Shown: positions 1 to 8,780, counted from the stretch's first letter. The stretch: 56,446 nt of DNA from Moorena sp. SIO3I8 (GCF_010692325.1 NZ_JAAHHW010000036.1:3375-59820), one strand, 5' to 3'. A program made the numbers and translations. The notes: generated by a model from the sequence alone, not told the origin.

Positions 1-208
1 GTGGCACAGGCTTCCAGCCTGTGACCTAACCTCAGCTTATTTTATTCAAAAGCACCTCAAAGTGGCACAGGCTTCCAGCCTGTGACCTAACCTCAGCTTA
101 TTTTATTCAAAAGCACTGTGGCACAGGCTTCCAGCCTGTGACCTAACCTCAGCTTATTTTATTCAAAAGCACCTCAAAGTGGCACAGGCTTCCAGCCTGT
201 GACCTAAC
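1..208. repeat. Tandem hairpin repeat, about 3.4 units of 56-61 bp
   Basis: Units begin at 1, 62, 118 and 179 with GTGGCACAGGCTTCCAGCC. Each carries the perfect hairpin CACAGGCT-TCC-AGCCTGTG followed by an AT-rich spacer ending in AAAAGCAC. Unit 2 lacks five bases of spacer, so the array is not uniform. The same hairpin recurs at about 1213-1290, on the other side of the methyltransferase gene. No coding potential is seen. Confidence 0.9.
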
Positions 209-300
209 CCATAAGCTAATAACTAATAGCTCATAACTAATAGCTGACCGCTGATAGCTAATAACTGATAACTGATAACTGACAGCTTATAACTGATAGC
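209..300. repeat. Short tandem repeat of AGCTGATAACT type
   Basis: Degenerate 7-10 bp units (TAACTGA, TAGCTGA) run directly up to the stop codon of the methyltransferase gene. The same class reappears at 1310-1350 and 40515-40545. Confidence 0.8.
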
Positions 301-1104
301 TTACCTCTCGATAGCATAAGCCTCAACCTCCAAGCGAAGCATTTTGACATGAGTCAAGCCTTGACTATCTATTGGATAACGCTGGATGTACCTATCCACA
401 ACAGTATTCAAAAATGTTTCTGTCAATTCCTGAGGAATTCTATTGGTATACGGAAACCAGGTTGTTCTTAACCACCCTTTCAATCCTTCTTTGCCTTGAT
501 GCTGCATATCTTTAGGAATTAACTGCACACGTTGAGCTTTAAACCCATTTTCTGGTAACCATCTTTGATACTCTTCAATGCCATAAAATGAATAGGGAAA
601 GGTAAAGTATAGAAAATACTCTTTCCAGTCTGGAGCAGTGATAATTTCATCTATGATCAGTAGTAATTCCCTAGCATTACCTTTACCTCCCATCTGAAAC
701 AGTAATTTTCCGTGAGGTTTCAGGTGATTACGAACTCCTTTTAAAACTGACCCATGGTCAGTGATCCAATGTAAGACAGCATTAGAAAAGACAACATCGA
801 AGCTATGGTTGAGGTTAATCGCTGTAGCATCCATAAGTTTAAAGTCTAAATTAGGATACTCTACTGGAGGAAATTTATTCTGAGCTAACTCAACCATAGT
901 CTTGGATGAATCAATTCCTAAAACACTACCGTTGTTAATAATACTGGCAAATTCAGCAGTAATCTTTCCATCTCCACAACCAATATCCAGGAGTGTTTCG
1001 TTCCCGATTAGTGATAGCTTTTTAATTAGTTCTTTTGCCCAATTGAGCTGTGCTGAAGAATTCTTAGCATAATCATCAGCATTCCATTGATTGTGATTAG
1101 TCAT
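301..1104 (-). CDS. Class I SAM-dependent methyltransferase, Tam-like
   Basis: This 267-residue protein has the Rossmann-fold methyltransferase signature. Motif I LLDIGCGDGKIT lies at about residues 38-49, an acidic end of strand 2 in VLGIDSS at about 62-68, and motif IV-like DVVFSNAVLHW at about 103-113. Length and the VLHWI segment fit the trans-aconitate 2-methyltransferase-like group, which in known members methylates a carboxylate, but the substrate cannot be read from the sequence. The C-terminal half contains aromatic residues typical of a substrate cap. It is a single gene bounded on both sides by hairpin and short tandem repeats, so no operon partner is visible. The reading frame looks intact. 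Confidence 0.85.
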   Translation of the reverse strand: MTNHNQWNADDYAKNSSAQLNWAKELIKKLSLIGNETLLDIGCGDGKITAEFASIINNGSVLGIDSSKTMVELAQNKFPPVEYPNLDFKLMDATAINLNHSFDVVFSNAVLHWITDHGSVLKGVRNHLKPHGKLLFQMGGKGNARELLLIIDEIITAPDWKEYFLYFTFPYSFYGIEEYQRWLPENGFKAQRVQLIPKDMQHQGKEGLKGWLRTTWFPYTNRIPQELTETFLNTVVDRYIQRYPIDSQGLTHVKMLRLEVEAYAIER

Positions 1105-1117
1105 ATAGCGAAAGCAT

Positions 1118-1355
1118 TCAGCGGTCAGCGGTCAGTGGTCAGTATTCAGCACTCAGCAGTCAGCAGTCAGTGCTCAGGGGTCAGCTTATTTTATTCAAAA
1201 GCACCTCAAGTATGGTGGCACAGGCTGGAAGCCTGTGACCTAACGACTGCATCAAGACAGGGTGGCACAGGCTTCCAACCTGTGACCTAACCCATAAGCT
1301 AATCGCTGATAGCTAATAACTGACAGCTGATAGCTGATAGCTGATAGCTTACCCT
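1118..1355. repeat. Mixed short tandem repeats and hairpin repeats
   Basis: From 1118 to about 1185 a GGTCAGC/CAGTCAG type 7-bp repeat is seen. Positions 1212-1238 and 1262-1290 carry CACAGGCT...AGCCTGTG hairpins like those at 1-208, one with an altered loop. TAGCTGATAGCTGA repeats follow at 1303-1350. A 67-residue frame on the plus strand here is simply translated repeat. Confidence 0.85.
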
Positions 1356-1359
1356 AAAC

Positions 1360-1596
1360 CTATCGCCTCAAATTAACATGGCGAGTCAAAATCCGGATGA
1401 TCTCACCCTCGACAGGAGAAGGAATCGGCGGGGTCCACGCTATGACTTCGGCAAAGCGAAGCACGTGCAATTGGTTAATCACACTCTCAACACCTTTGGG
1501 TACACCACAGGCGAGGAGGCGGACTGGGGTTTTGCCCTGAGGGACATCATAGATCGGAGCTTTGATGAGCTCTTGCATAGAACGTGGGTTTACCAT
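1360..1596 (-). CDS. Small conserved hypothetical protein (78 aa)
   Basis: The 78-residue product begins MVNPRSMQELIKAPIYDVP and ends in basic NLRR. It has no membrane segment and no domain I can name. A Shine-Dalgarno AAGGTGAT sits about 6 bases before the ATG, which supports this strand over the longer overlapping plus-strand frame (1378-1836). The composition, with conserved-looking PPIPSPVEGEI and LLACGVPKGVES stretches, suggests a real folded protein of cyanobacterial type. Function unknown. Confidence 0.65.
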   Translation of the reverse strand: MVNPRSMQELIKAPIYDVPQGKTPVRLLACGVPKGVESVINQLHVLRFAEVIAWTPPIPSPVEGEIIRILTRHVNLRR

Positions 1597-1860
1597 TTAT
1601 ATATCACCTTGTTTCTTTGGTGGTGGAACAGCGATCGCACATCCCGGCCTGTAGAACCTATGTGCGATCGCTTTGTGCTGGCGAGGGAATTGCCAATCAC
1701 TGTAACTGCGTACTTTTATAGTATATCCTATCTTGGCCAGTTTGTCAACACTTTGAGTTTAAAAAAAAATTATAGAAGTATTATTTTCAACAATTCATGC
1801 TGTGAGAGGTTACAATCAAACGTAACGAGCGTTTAGTATGGTAAGAGGTTAAACACTAAA

Positions 1861-2082
1861 GTGGTAATTCACTGGAAATTGGCAGTAGTAATGGCTGAGC
1901 GCAACATCAGCAACAAAGATCTAGCTGAGATAATTGGAAAGCATCCTAACTCCGTTTCCAGGCTAAAACGGCATCGCCGTCTACCTAGAATTGACGAAGA
2001 CATACTCAACTCTCTGTGCAAAGCACTCAAGTGCCAACCAGGGGACTTGATAGTCTATCAAGAGGATGAACAAGATCCCTAA
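1861..2082 (+). CDS. XRE (Cro/C1-type) transcriptional regulator
   Basis: This 73-residue protein is essentially one helix-turn-helix domain: NISNKDLAEIIGKHPNSVSRLK (about residues 15-36) is the HTH core, and the C-terminal LNSLCKALKCQPGDLIVY is the usual closing helix of the YozG/Cro-like single-domain family. I chose the GTG at 1861 because the family normally starts with an I/V-x-W-K-L segment; ATG 1891 would remove helix 1. No clear Shine-Dalgarno precedes the GTG. Such regulators bind DNA as dimers. The target is unknown, and the gene has no obvious toxin or phage neighbour. Confidence 0.85.
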   Translation: MVIHWKLAVVMAERNISNKDLAEIIGKHPNSVSRLKRHRRLPRIDEDILNSLCKALKCQPGDLIVYQEDEQDP

Positions 2083-2090
2083 AACGGGAA

Positions 2091-2146
2091 ATTTACCGGT
2101 AATCGGTAATCGGTAATCGATAATCGGTAACCGGTAATCCGTAATT
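2091..2146. repeat. CGGTAAT heptamer tandem repeat
   Basis: About seven imperfect copies of CGGTAAT, with variants CGATAAT and CGGTAACC, lie between the XRE gene and the converging hydrolase pseudogene. Confidence 0.9.
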
Positions 2147-2164
2147 TTCCTTGAGCCTTAGCCA

Positions 2165-2907
2165 TCAGCGCGTTATGGATGGGCCCAAAAAATAGGAGCC
2201 TTTAGCTGTATTGTCAATGGTCTCTGCAATTTTTTTAGCCACCTTCTCACTAGTCCAGTAGCTGCTGTGAGCACTGCCACCATTGATTAATGCTAAAAAT
2301 GTCGATTGTATCGGTTTAGCGACATTTTATAAGAATCCAGAACCGTAGGTAAGTACATCTTCAAGTTTGATGACTTTGTCATACTCATCTACTAATTTTG
2401 GCAACACTCCTTCTAGGGGCCAAGCAATGGGATCCCCCGGATGTAGAAAGTTTTGCCAGGGTAACGCCACTCCTTGTTGAGTCAGAATTGCCAGTAACTC
2501 CTTTAATTTGGAACTAATATCATGGGTACTGCCATCTCTGGTTTTGCCAACAATATGGAGCAGAGTAAATAGGGCAATCGGTGAACCCATGGTATGAACA
2601 CTAGCCAGAGGAATGACACTGTCTTGCTCAGATTCGATTCCCAAAATGCTTTTGCGAATCTCCTGAAACTCTCATGACCAGGTATACTTGGGTCATCCCA
2701 TCGACTAGCAAACAACACATCAAATAGGATAATCGTTCCCCAACTGTGAGTAACTAGGTGCAAACGGTCCTGATCTTGGTATCCCTCCAATCCCTGATCA
2801 GCTTGTCTACTCATCTGGTCAATAGCCAGAGAACCAACATGTCTGCTGAGGTAGAGAGCTCCGTCTCCAACGAATTGTAAGATTTGCTTTTCACGAAAGT
2901 CGCGCAA
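2165..2907 (-). pseudogene. Alpha/beta hydrolase (lipase-like), 3' part of an interrupted gene
   Basis: Translation on the minus strand gives a C-terminal serine hydrolase region. LVTHSWGTIILFDVL carries the nucleophile elbow, and GGSAHSSYW near the end is a plausible catalytic histidine. The gene is broken three ways. It is separated from its 5' part (7149-7397) by a 4.2-kb insertion. A frameshift lies at about 2669-2674, where GHESFRR stops matching and EFQEIRKSILGIESEQD continues in another frame. An in-frame TAA sits at 2327-2329, beyond which the frame runs on to the natural-looking TGA at 2165. The fragment starts at the insertion edge, not at a start codon. Confidence 0.8.
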
Positions 2908-3014
2908 TTAAATCCCAATAAATAGGTATAAAACGGTATCTAACGGTATAAAACCGACATTGACACTTTACTAGCGCCTTAGTATAATCAAGAAAGAAGA
3001 CACAGCAGTTGACG

Positions 3015-4424
3015 ATGTCATTGAAAGTAGGAGCAACTAAGAGACTATCGACTCAAATTGTCCCCGTGGTGGGGATGAGTAAGTCGGTAGAGTTTGAGTT
3101 GTTGCAGGTAATGAAAAAACTAGGCGTCGTCAGGGCTGAGTCTTACAACAAACTGGGAAGCATTAACCATTGGGGACTGGACTGGAAAAAGGCCATCCCG
3201 GAAGTAAAGAGCTTCAGGACTCCCAACACCCTGGGGCTGCCTGCTAAGCTAATGGATTGGACCATTAATGATGTAGCAAAAGCCATTACAGCGAGCCAAG
3301 CAGCCTGTACCGATGCCGTTGTCAAAAAAATCTATAAAAGGCTCCCCGGAAAAGAGAACCAAAAGGCTAGAAAAGAATATGCCACGCAACTACTGACCTT
3401 AGCTTTCCTGGATAATCCACTCCTTCACCGACTCATTAGAAAGGAGTTTCAGCGGGGGCATTCCTGGGTCAAGAACCAGATAGTTTATCAACAAGTAGGC
3501 TATAAGTGCAGAAGGCTCTCCCGCAACACTTATCAGTTAGAGCTAGCTGGATTAAGAAGAGGAAAAAGAAACAGAATAATCGTCAGATCTAATCGCAAAA
3601 TAAGTGGGCAGATTAGATTAATCCACAATCAAACCCTACAAAGATTTGAGATTCACTTCTTAGTAGACTATGGAACCGTAGAAGTACCCGCCAACCGCCG
3701 TCCTGTTGGGATAGATAAAGGGTACACAGAGGCTTTCTATGACTCAGATGGCCAAGGGCATGGTTTGAACTTGGGCAAGGCGACTACTAAAAAGTCCGAC
3801 CGTATTTGTGCCAAGAATCGTAATCGAGGGAAGCTTTGGGCAATACATAGAAAACTGGAAAAACTAGATCCAGTCAAATCGGCTCGAATACTAAAAAATA
3901 ATTTAAACCGAAAGACAGAAAATAAGCGCTACAGACAGAATCAGTCAGAGCTGACAGCAATAATAGGAGCTGCTTCTAAGTCGCTGTTTAATGGCGAATC
4001 ACTCTTAGTTTTTGCGGAAGATTTAACACAACCAATATTGAATAAACGCCAGTCCAAGGCTATGTCTCGCCAGCTCAATAGTTGGATGAAAGGAGTAATG
4101 CGGGATTCGTTACAGAAATGGGCTAATTGGACTGGGTCGGTTGTTACAGAAGTCCAGCCTAGTTACACGTCGCAAATTGACTCCGTGACCGGAACCCTTC
4201 TGGGGAAAAGAAGCGGGGACAGTTTTACCAGATTTAATGGGGTCGTGTTGCAGGCTGACCATAATGCTGCCAAAAATATCCTTGACAGAGGTACGGATCA
4301 GGAAATCACCCGGTACATGGCTAAAACCGAGGTACAGGCAGTATTGTTGCGTCGTACCGCGCGTTTCTTGGAAGGAATGGGACTTAGTTTACTTGATGCC
4401 ATCGAGCTTGGATGGATTGGGTAG
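3015..4424 (+). CDS. tnpB: TnpB-family RNA-guided nuclease homolog lacking the zinc ribbon
   Basis: About 469 residues from ATG 3015; a TTG six bases upstream is less likely. The RuvC-like triad is visible: Asp in RPVGIDKGYTEAF at about residue 234, Glu in LLVFAEDLTQ at about 335, and Asp in VVLQADHNAAKNIL at about 415. The segment between the second and third sites, TSQIDSVTGTLLG...FTRFNGVV, lies where the CxxC...CxxC ribbon sits in most IS200/IS605 TnpB proteins, yet it has no cysteine pair. Known TnpB proteins cut DNA guided by a transposon-end RNA. The stop codon TAG abuts the antisense 3' end of the group II intron, so the original C-terminus may have been slightly longer. Confidence 0.85.
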   Translation: MSLKVGATKRLSTQIVPVVGMSKSVEFELLQVMKKLGVVRAESYNKLGSINHWGLDWKKAIPEVKSFRTPNTLGLPAKLMDWTINDVAKAITASQAACTDAVVKKIYKRLPGKENQKARKEYATQLLTLAFLDNPLLHRLIRKEFQRGHSWVKNQIVYQQVGYKCRRLSRNTYQLELAGLRRGKRNRIIVRSNRKISGQIRLIHNQTLQRFEIHFLVDYGTVEVPANRRPVGIDKGYTEAFYDSDGQGHGLNLGKATTKKSDRICAKNRNRGKLWAIHRKLEKLDPVKSARILKNNLNRKTENKRYRQNQSELTAIIGAASKSLFNGESLLVFAEDLTQPILNKRQSKAMSRQLNSWMKGVMRDSLQKWANWTGSVVTEVQPSYTSQIDSVTGTLLGKRSGDSFTRFNGVVLQADHNAAKNILDRGTDQEITRYMAKTEVQAVLLRRTARFLEGMGLSLLDAIELGWIG

Positions 4425-4508
4425 GTCGGCGGGGTTGCCCCCGCTTCGCCCCCTAAGCACCGTGCGAACAAGTCTCCAAGTACACGGCGCACCTAATTCC
4501 TTTTGAAC
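4425..4508 (-). ncRNA. Group II intron domains V and VI
   Basis: Read on the minus strand, GTGCGCCGTG pairs with CACGGTGC to form a domain V-like stem with an inner loop. It is followed by a domain VI-like hairpin GCGGGG-GCAA-CCCCGC and a terminal CGACCTAC that can supply a bulged adenosine and an AY 3' end. Pairings were made by eye. Confidence 0.65.
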
Positions 4509-4511
4509 ACG

Positions 4512-6353
4512 TTATTTTTGCGACTTGCTTTTCTTCGATTTCCGGTTTTGTACCTTTTGGCTTTTGTTCCGGGTCTTAGAGGGTTTTTCCATCCCGCTTC
4601 TTAACATTTGTTGTATGTCGGGATTAGTCGCACCCAAGGCATGGATGGAGTGATGGCAATCGTTATGCAGGTAGATGAGGTTATCGTATTTGTCGAGACC
4701 CCCTAGGCTTTTTGGCATAATATGATGTAGATGCACTTTATCGTAATTACCTAGATTTTGCTGACAGAAGGGACATTTATATCCCTGTCTGTTGGCTATT
4801 TTGTCTCGTCCGCTAGAAAGTTTACTCCTCGCCGTTTTTTCTTTCTGCTTGACTTCCCTTTCCTTCCAGTATTCTATTAGTCCTGGGTCGTCTGGGGATT
4901 TATCGAAAGTCACTAAAGTGTGTCTTTCAATTCTTGTCCAAGCGAATTTGTTTATGTGATATCCTTCTTCTCCAAATACCCAATTGTCATCTCTGCCGGG
5001 ACATAATTTACCGAAGTATTTTTTATTAACCCATTCATGAGATTTCTTTGAGTGCTTTCGTCTACCCCACCGTTGGAGTTTCCAGTATACGTAGTTATCA
5101 AGCTGTGAGAAGATTTCCTTGGAGACTGCTCCGCTGTGATAGTTGCTCCATCCTCTTATTATTGGATTGAGTTTATGTATCACTTCTCTCTGGGATACCC
5201 CTTTGAGTTTTTTGAATTCTTCTTTCAGTTTATTCTTGACTTTCTTTACGCTTTTCTGGGAGGGTTTGATGAGGGTTATTAATCCCGTTTTTCTACTGGT
5301 GGTCTTATACTTTCGGAAAGTCCATCCTAGGAAGTCGAATCCTGTGGATACATGGCTTATTTTGGTTTTTTCCTTGGATAGTTTTAGTCCTCTTTCAGAT
5401 AACCACTTTTCGGTGATTTCCTTAGCGTTCGCCGCATCTTCCTCGCTTTCTGTTAGGATTACGAAGTCATCAGCAAAGCGGACGTAAGTCCTAGGTGTCA
5501 CGTTGTACCATCCTCCACCATCTTTCTTCCTTTTGTCTCTACTCCATCTGTATTTGATTCCCAATTCTTTTTCTAATCCGTGGAGGGCTATATTGGCCAA
5601 TAATGGGCTAATTATTCCACCTTGGGGGGTTCCTTCCTCTGTATTGTAGAATACGTCTTTGTAGACATATCCTGCTTTAAGCCACTCTTTAATAAGATGT
5701 GTTGCTGGGAAGCTTCCAATGGTTTCTAGGAGTGGTTCGTGGGCGATATTATCAAAACATCCTGAGATGTCTGCGTCTAAGACCCACCATTTCCTGTTCT
5801 TTTCACCACATATGTTTTGGAATATCCTTTGTCTAGCATCATGGGCACTTCTTCCTGGCCTGAAACCGTATGATACGGGTTCAAATCTGGCTTCCCATGT
5901 AGGCTCTAATGCATTCTTGACGATTGCCTGTAGGCATCTATCCGTCATGCTAGGGATTCCTAATGGCCTTTGTTTTCCGTTGGATTTGGGTATGTAGATG
6001 CGTTTTGTTGGGATTGGCTTCCATGCTTTGTAAGTGGTGAGGGCATCGACCATTTCGCCTCTTTCCTTGGGATTAAGTTTTGCCTGTCCATCTATCCCTG
6101 GGGTTTTTTTTCCACCATTTATCTGGGTAGCCTGTCTGACGGAAGTAAGGATATTGGAGTAGCTGCGGAGCATTAACCTCTGCAACTTGTTTACCTTTTT
6201 CCAGTTGCCTTCACGTGTCGCTTTGAAAATTCTACGTCTAAGTTTCCTAACCATCCGGTAGGCATTTTTCCAGTCTATGGAGTGCCAATTGGTGGTTTGC
6301 TCAGTTACGATACCGTCCCCCGAAGGTTTCGATTCTATCTTTTCCATATACAA
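4512..6353 (-). CDS. ltrA: Group II intron reverse transcriptase/maturase with HNH domain
   Basis: The 613-residue intron-encoded protein has the usual order. The RT fingers/palm begin near residue 60 (KTPGIDGQ motif), with the catalytic TYVRFADDFVIL at about residues 290-301 (Asp pair 295-296). The maturase X domain lies at about 360-470 (KLNPIIRGWSNYH). A C-terminal HNH nuclease has CPFC, LHHIMPKSLGGLD and HNDCHHSIH at about 525-575. Known relatives splice the intron RNA and drive retrohoming by target-primed reverse transcription, the HNH domain nicking the second DNA strand. The frame is full length and key residues are present, so the intron may be active. The last 25 residues are a basic K/S/R tail. 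Confidence 0.95.
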   Translation of the reverse strand: MYMEKIESKPSGDGIVTEQTTNWHSIDWKNAYRMVRKLRRRIFKATREGNWKKVNKLQRLMLRSYSNILTSVRQATQINGGKKTPGIDGQAKLNPKERGEMVDALTTYKAWKPIPTKRIYIPKSNGKQRPLGIPSMTDRCLQAIVKNALEPTWEARFEPVSYGFRPGRSAHDARQRIFQNICGEKNRKWWVLDADISGCFDNIAHEPLLETIGSFPATHLIKEWLKAGYVYKDVFYNTEEGTPQGGIISPLLANIALHGLEKELGIKYRWSRDKRKKDGGGWYNVTPRTYVRFADDFVILTESEEDAANAKEITEKWLSERGLKLSKEKTKISHVSTGFDFLGWTFRKYKTTSRKTGLITLIKPSQKSVKKVKNKLKEEFKKLKGVSQREVIHKLNPIIRGWSNYHSGAVSKEIFSQLDNYVYWKLQRWGRRKHSKKSHEWVNKKYFGKLCPGRDDNWVFGEEGYHINKFAWTRIERHTLVTFDKSPDDPGLIEYWKEREVKQKEKTARSKLSSGRDKIANRQGYKCPFCQQNLGNYDKVHLHHIMPKSLGGLDKYDNLIYLHNDCHHSIHALGATNPDIQQMLRSGMEKPSKTRNKSQKVQNRKSKKSKSQK

Positions 6354-7148
6354 TTAGGGAATCAAAACGTATTTTTTCCTTGGCTCGGAATTAGTTCTGA
6401 AATTCAGCACTCTGCACGAGTTGAGGGATTTCCCTCTATCCAACCAGTTATGACCTTCCGGCTTTCCTGTTTCCTTTCGGTTGTTGGCTTTCGCTTGGTT
6501 CAGTCTTTTACCGGGCCCAGAGTTAGACCTCCTCTTACGATTTGGCTACCAATATCAATCGACCTAGATATTGGACTCAACCTCGGCTTACCCGGTTACA
6601 CACATAGAAGATACGAATCTCAGGTTGCCGTCTCTACACCGAGTCCGTTTGTGATTCTGATTGCCCCATCAAGGCGAGGCTAATCCTGGAGCTATTACCT
6701 CCATTGTCGTTTTGGCAGAGGTATTGCTTATTACGGTGCCTTATATCAACGGTTCCTACTCGTCAACCTTTTGATTCTTTCCCTGCCTCTGTTCACCTTC
6801 TCGACATTCTGGTTTCCTTTGGCTTTACCCTCTAGCTGTGAAACCCATTGATTCGGGAGTAACCTAGTTTTCACCGAGTTATCCATCTCAATACGCTCCT
6901 TTGGGTGGGAACTTGGCCTGAATCCTGACCGTGGAAAGGCTCTTACCCCTTTCGCTTCTATGAGCGCCTTCATCGGTCGCCCCTTAATGGCAAGCATAGC
7001 AAAACTAAGGCTTTTAAGGAACTCCTGGCCGAGATGCCAGGAACGCCTAGACAGATTAGTGGGAGGCTTGACTCCAATTGCTGACTACCACTCCTCCCTC
7101 AGGCAACAATAAATTGCACCTTGACCGTTTTATACCGGATTATCCCGA

Positions 7149-7397
7149 TTAATGACGGTTTAAGAGTATCTCTCTGAACCAGAACTCATTCCACACCTTC
7201 GATGCCTGTAATGCTGTTACCAGGTCCTTCTCCTGCTCAATTACCACATTACCCCAGTACAGAGGGATCTTTTTGAGTTGAACGGATGACTCAACATTAT
7301 TTTGAATCAGATCGAAAAGCTTGTCAGCGTATTGGGGTGTTTCTCGATCTTGGCGAGTATTGACACCATGTATAAACAAAATGTAGTCCGTAGCCAC
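7149..7397 (-). pseudogene. Alpha/beta hydrolase, 5' part of the interrupted gene
   Basis: This 82-residue fragment starts with GTG at 7397 and opens with YILFIHGVNTRQDRETPQYA, the first strand and HGVNT oxyanion-loop segment of a lipase-like alpha/beta hydrolase. It runs to WNEFWFREILL and then hits a TAA next to the insertion edge. The downstream domain lies at 2165-2907 on the same strand. Together the two parts account for most of a family-length protein. The gene is not functional as it stands. Confidence 0.75.
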
Positions 7398-7482
7398 GGA
7401 TCACCCTCTCTTTTATGGAATTTTATAGATTCCATTAGTTTATGCGATCGCGTACCCTACCCGACCGCTATCATCGATTCTT

Positions 7483-7520
7483 GGTAGGGAGTAGGGAGTA
7501 GGGAGTAGGGAGTAGGGAAT
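7483..7520. repeat. GGGAGTA heptamer tandem repeat
   Basis: Five copies of GGGAGTA or a close variant lie upstream of the hydrolase 5' fragment. The same heptamer family occurs at 8886, 12770, 18600, 38766 and 40122, and in reverse complement at 9170. Confidence 0.9.
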
Positions 7521-7646
7521 ATGGCCTCAAAAATTATCTAAATGTAATTCTTGAGGGATGATCTTTTTACAAATAAATATAAGATGCACCCGATATAATT
7601 TCTGTCTTCTGTTTCCTAAAAATACAGCCAATTTATTATACTAATA

Positions 7647-8780
7647 TTAATTCCTAATCAGGTAGTCTGGTAAAATAGTTTCGCTATCTATCTGTGCCAA
7701 TTCAATCTGCTTTTGGGTCAGATTTTTAGCTCCTTGGAGGTTAGCCTCTCTTAAATCTGTACCCTGGAGATTAGCTCCCTCTAAATTTGCCTCTTGCAAG
7801 TTAGCTTGAATCAAAGATGCCCCCTGTAAATTAGCGTTCCAGAGGATTACCTTTTCTAGCTTAGCTCTCCTGAGAAATGCCCCTTCTAGGTTAGCATCAA
7901 ATAAGCAAGCGTCTGTCAAGTTAGCTTTTATCAAGTATGCTCCTTGGAGGTTAGCTTGATTACAGTCTGCCCCTTCTAGATTGGCTCCGATCACATATGC
8001 TCCTTTTAGATTAGCCTGATTAAGACAAGCTCCTTGTAGTTTGGAGCCACTAAGGTATGCCTCTTGCAGGTTTGCTTCTGTTAAGTTTGCCCCAATCAGT
8101 GTGGCGTTACATAAATCAATTTTCTGATCTTCGAGTTCTTTTGAGCTGTCGCGCCTTGCAATAACCGTTAGGGCACCTTGAATATCAATAGGGAGTTTTT
8201 GGTCTTCTGTAATTGGAAGAGGACTGGATGAGTCATTTATTTGCTTTTGCTGCTCTACATGAATCTTCCCAGGGGACTGATATCGCACAAATGTCGATAA
8301 AATTTCCATAATTTTCCAGTGGTCTTGGGCAGAAACCTTAGCAATTCGTTCTAGGGCATAAATTCCACCTAGCCGTAGGGCAATCTGATCAGAACTCAGC
8401 CACTCCAGGGCATTATTCAAGCATTGAATTATTTGCTTGTCTTCTGTACCGATAGTAGTCTTGACAGTTATACCAGTTTTTGAGAGGTTATATAAACCTT
8501 TGTTTAAGTAGTAAAGTTTAATCAAAATTACTAGTCCAATAGCCATTATTACAACAGCTATAAAAAACAAAATTTTGTCTTTTTGCTCTACTTGATTTAC
8601 CAAAAAAAATAGTTTATTGAGTTGGGATTTTTCAAGAAACCCCTCAATAAAATTTATGGGAAATACCACAAACCAATATAACGAAGCAATCCCTAAGTAT
8701 ACTAAGCCACTATAAATCAAAAAAACAACCATTTTCAACCGTAAAGGGTGATTGTTGGGCGGGTTTACCTTGAGCTTCAT
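7647..8780 (-). CDS. Membrane-anchored pentapeptide-repeat protein
   Basis: The 377-residue protein has two predicted membrane segments (about residues 15-45 and 70-88). A soluble helical region of about 110 residues follows; LRLGGIYALERIAKVSAQDHW is shared by a common cyanobacterial pentapeptide group. Then come about 30 pentapeptide repeats of the A(N/D)Lxx type from about residue 225 to 355 (ANLTEANLQEAYLSGSKL). Such repeats form a right-handed quadrilateral beta-helix. Its ligand is unknown; some relatives mimic DNA, but most cyanobacterial copies have no assigned role. The gene stands alone, with an AT-rich 3' flank. Confidence 0.88.
   Translation of the reverse strand: MKLKVNPPNNHPLRLKMVVFLIYSGLVYLGIASLYWFVVFPINFIEGFLEKSQLNKLFFLVNQVEQKDKILFFIAVVIMAIGLVILIKLYYLNKGLYNLSKTGITVKTTIGTEDKQIIQCLNNALEWLSSDQIALRLGGIYALERIAKVSAQDHWKIMEILSTFVRYQSPGKIHVEQQKQINDSSSPLPITEDQKLPIDIQGALTVIARRDSSKELEDQKIDLCNATLIGANLTEANLQEAYLSGSKLQGACLNQANLKGAYVIGANLEGADCNQANLQGAYLIKANLTDACLFDANLEGAFLRRAKLEKVILWNANLQGASLIQANLQEANLEGANLQGTDLREANLQGAKNLTQKQIELAQIDSETILPDYLIRN

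Larger units (their letters stand above)
4425..7117 (-). mobile_element. Group II intron with LtrA-type maturase
   Basis: The intron runs on the minus strand from a GTGCA-type 5' end near 7117 to a 3' end near 4425. The RT gene occupies domain IV. About 760 bases of non-coding sequence upstream of the ORF (6354-7117) are rich in potential pairing, as expected of domains I-III. Domain V- and VI-like hairpins follow the ORF. Boundaries are good to a few bases only. The intron sits antisense in the TnpB element, at the tnpB stop codon and about 7 bases inside the right inverted repeat. Confidence 0.75.
2925..7136 (+). mobile_element. TnpB-only insertion element carrying a nested group II intron
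   Basis: The edges are marked by a 13-bp inverted repeat, GGTATAAAACGGT at 2925-2937 and ACCGTTTTATACC at 7124-7136. A second, direct near-copy of the left repeat is at 2945-2956. The element separates two halves of one hydrolase gene, so insertion is certain; the exact edges are inferred. It encodes only a TnpB-type protein, without a tnpA partner. A group II intron occupies about 4425-7117 in the opposite orientation. Flanks share an imperfect 14-bp similarity (AAATCCCAATAAAT against TTATCCCGATTAAT), which may be chance. Confidence 0.7.

Noticed and set aside
1087-1290. 67-codon plus-strand frame
   Set aside because: It is translated short tandem repeat and hairpin repeat.
1378-1836. 152-codon plus-strand frame
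   Set aside because: It overlaps the better supported minus-strand 78-aa gene, which has a Shine-Dalgarno; the translation lacks protein-like patterns and runs into AT-rich repeat.
6746-6997. 83-codon minus-strand frame
   Set aside because: It lies in the 5' structured part of the group II intron and is better explained as intron RNA.
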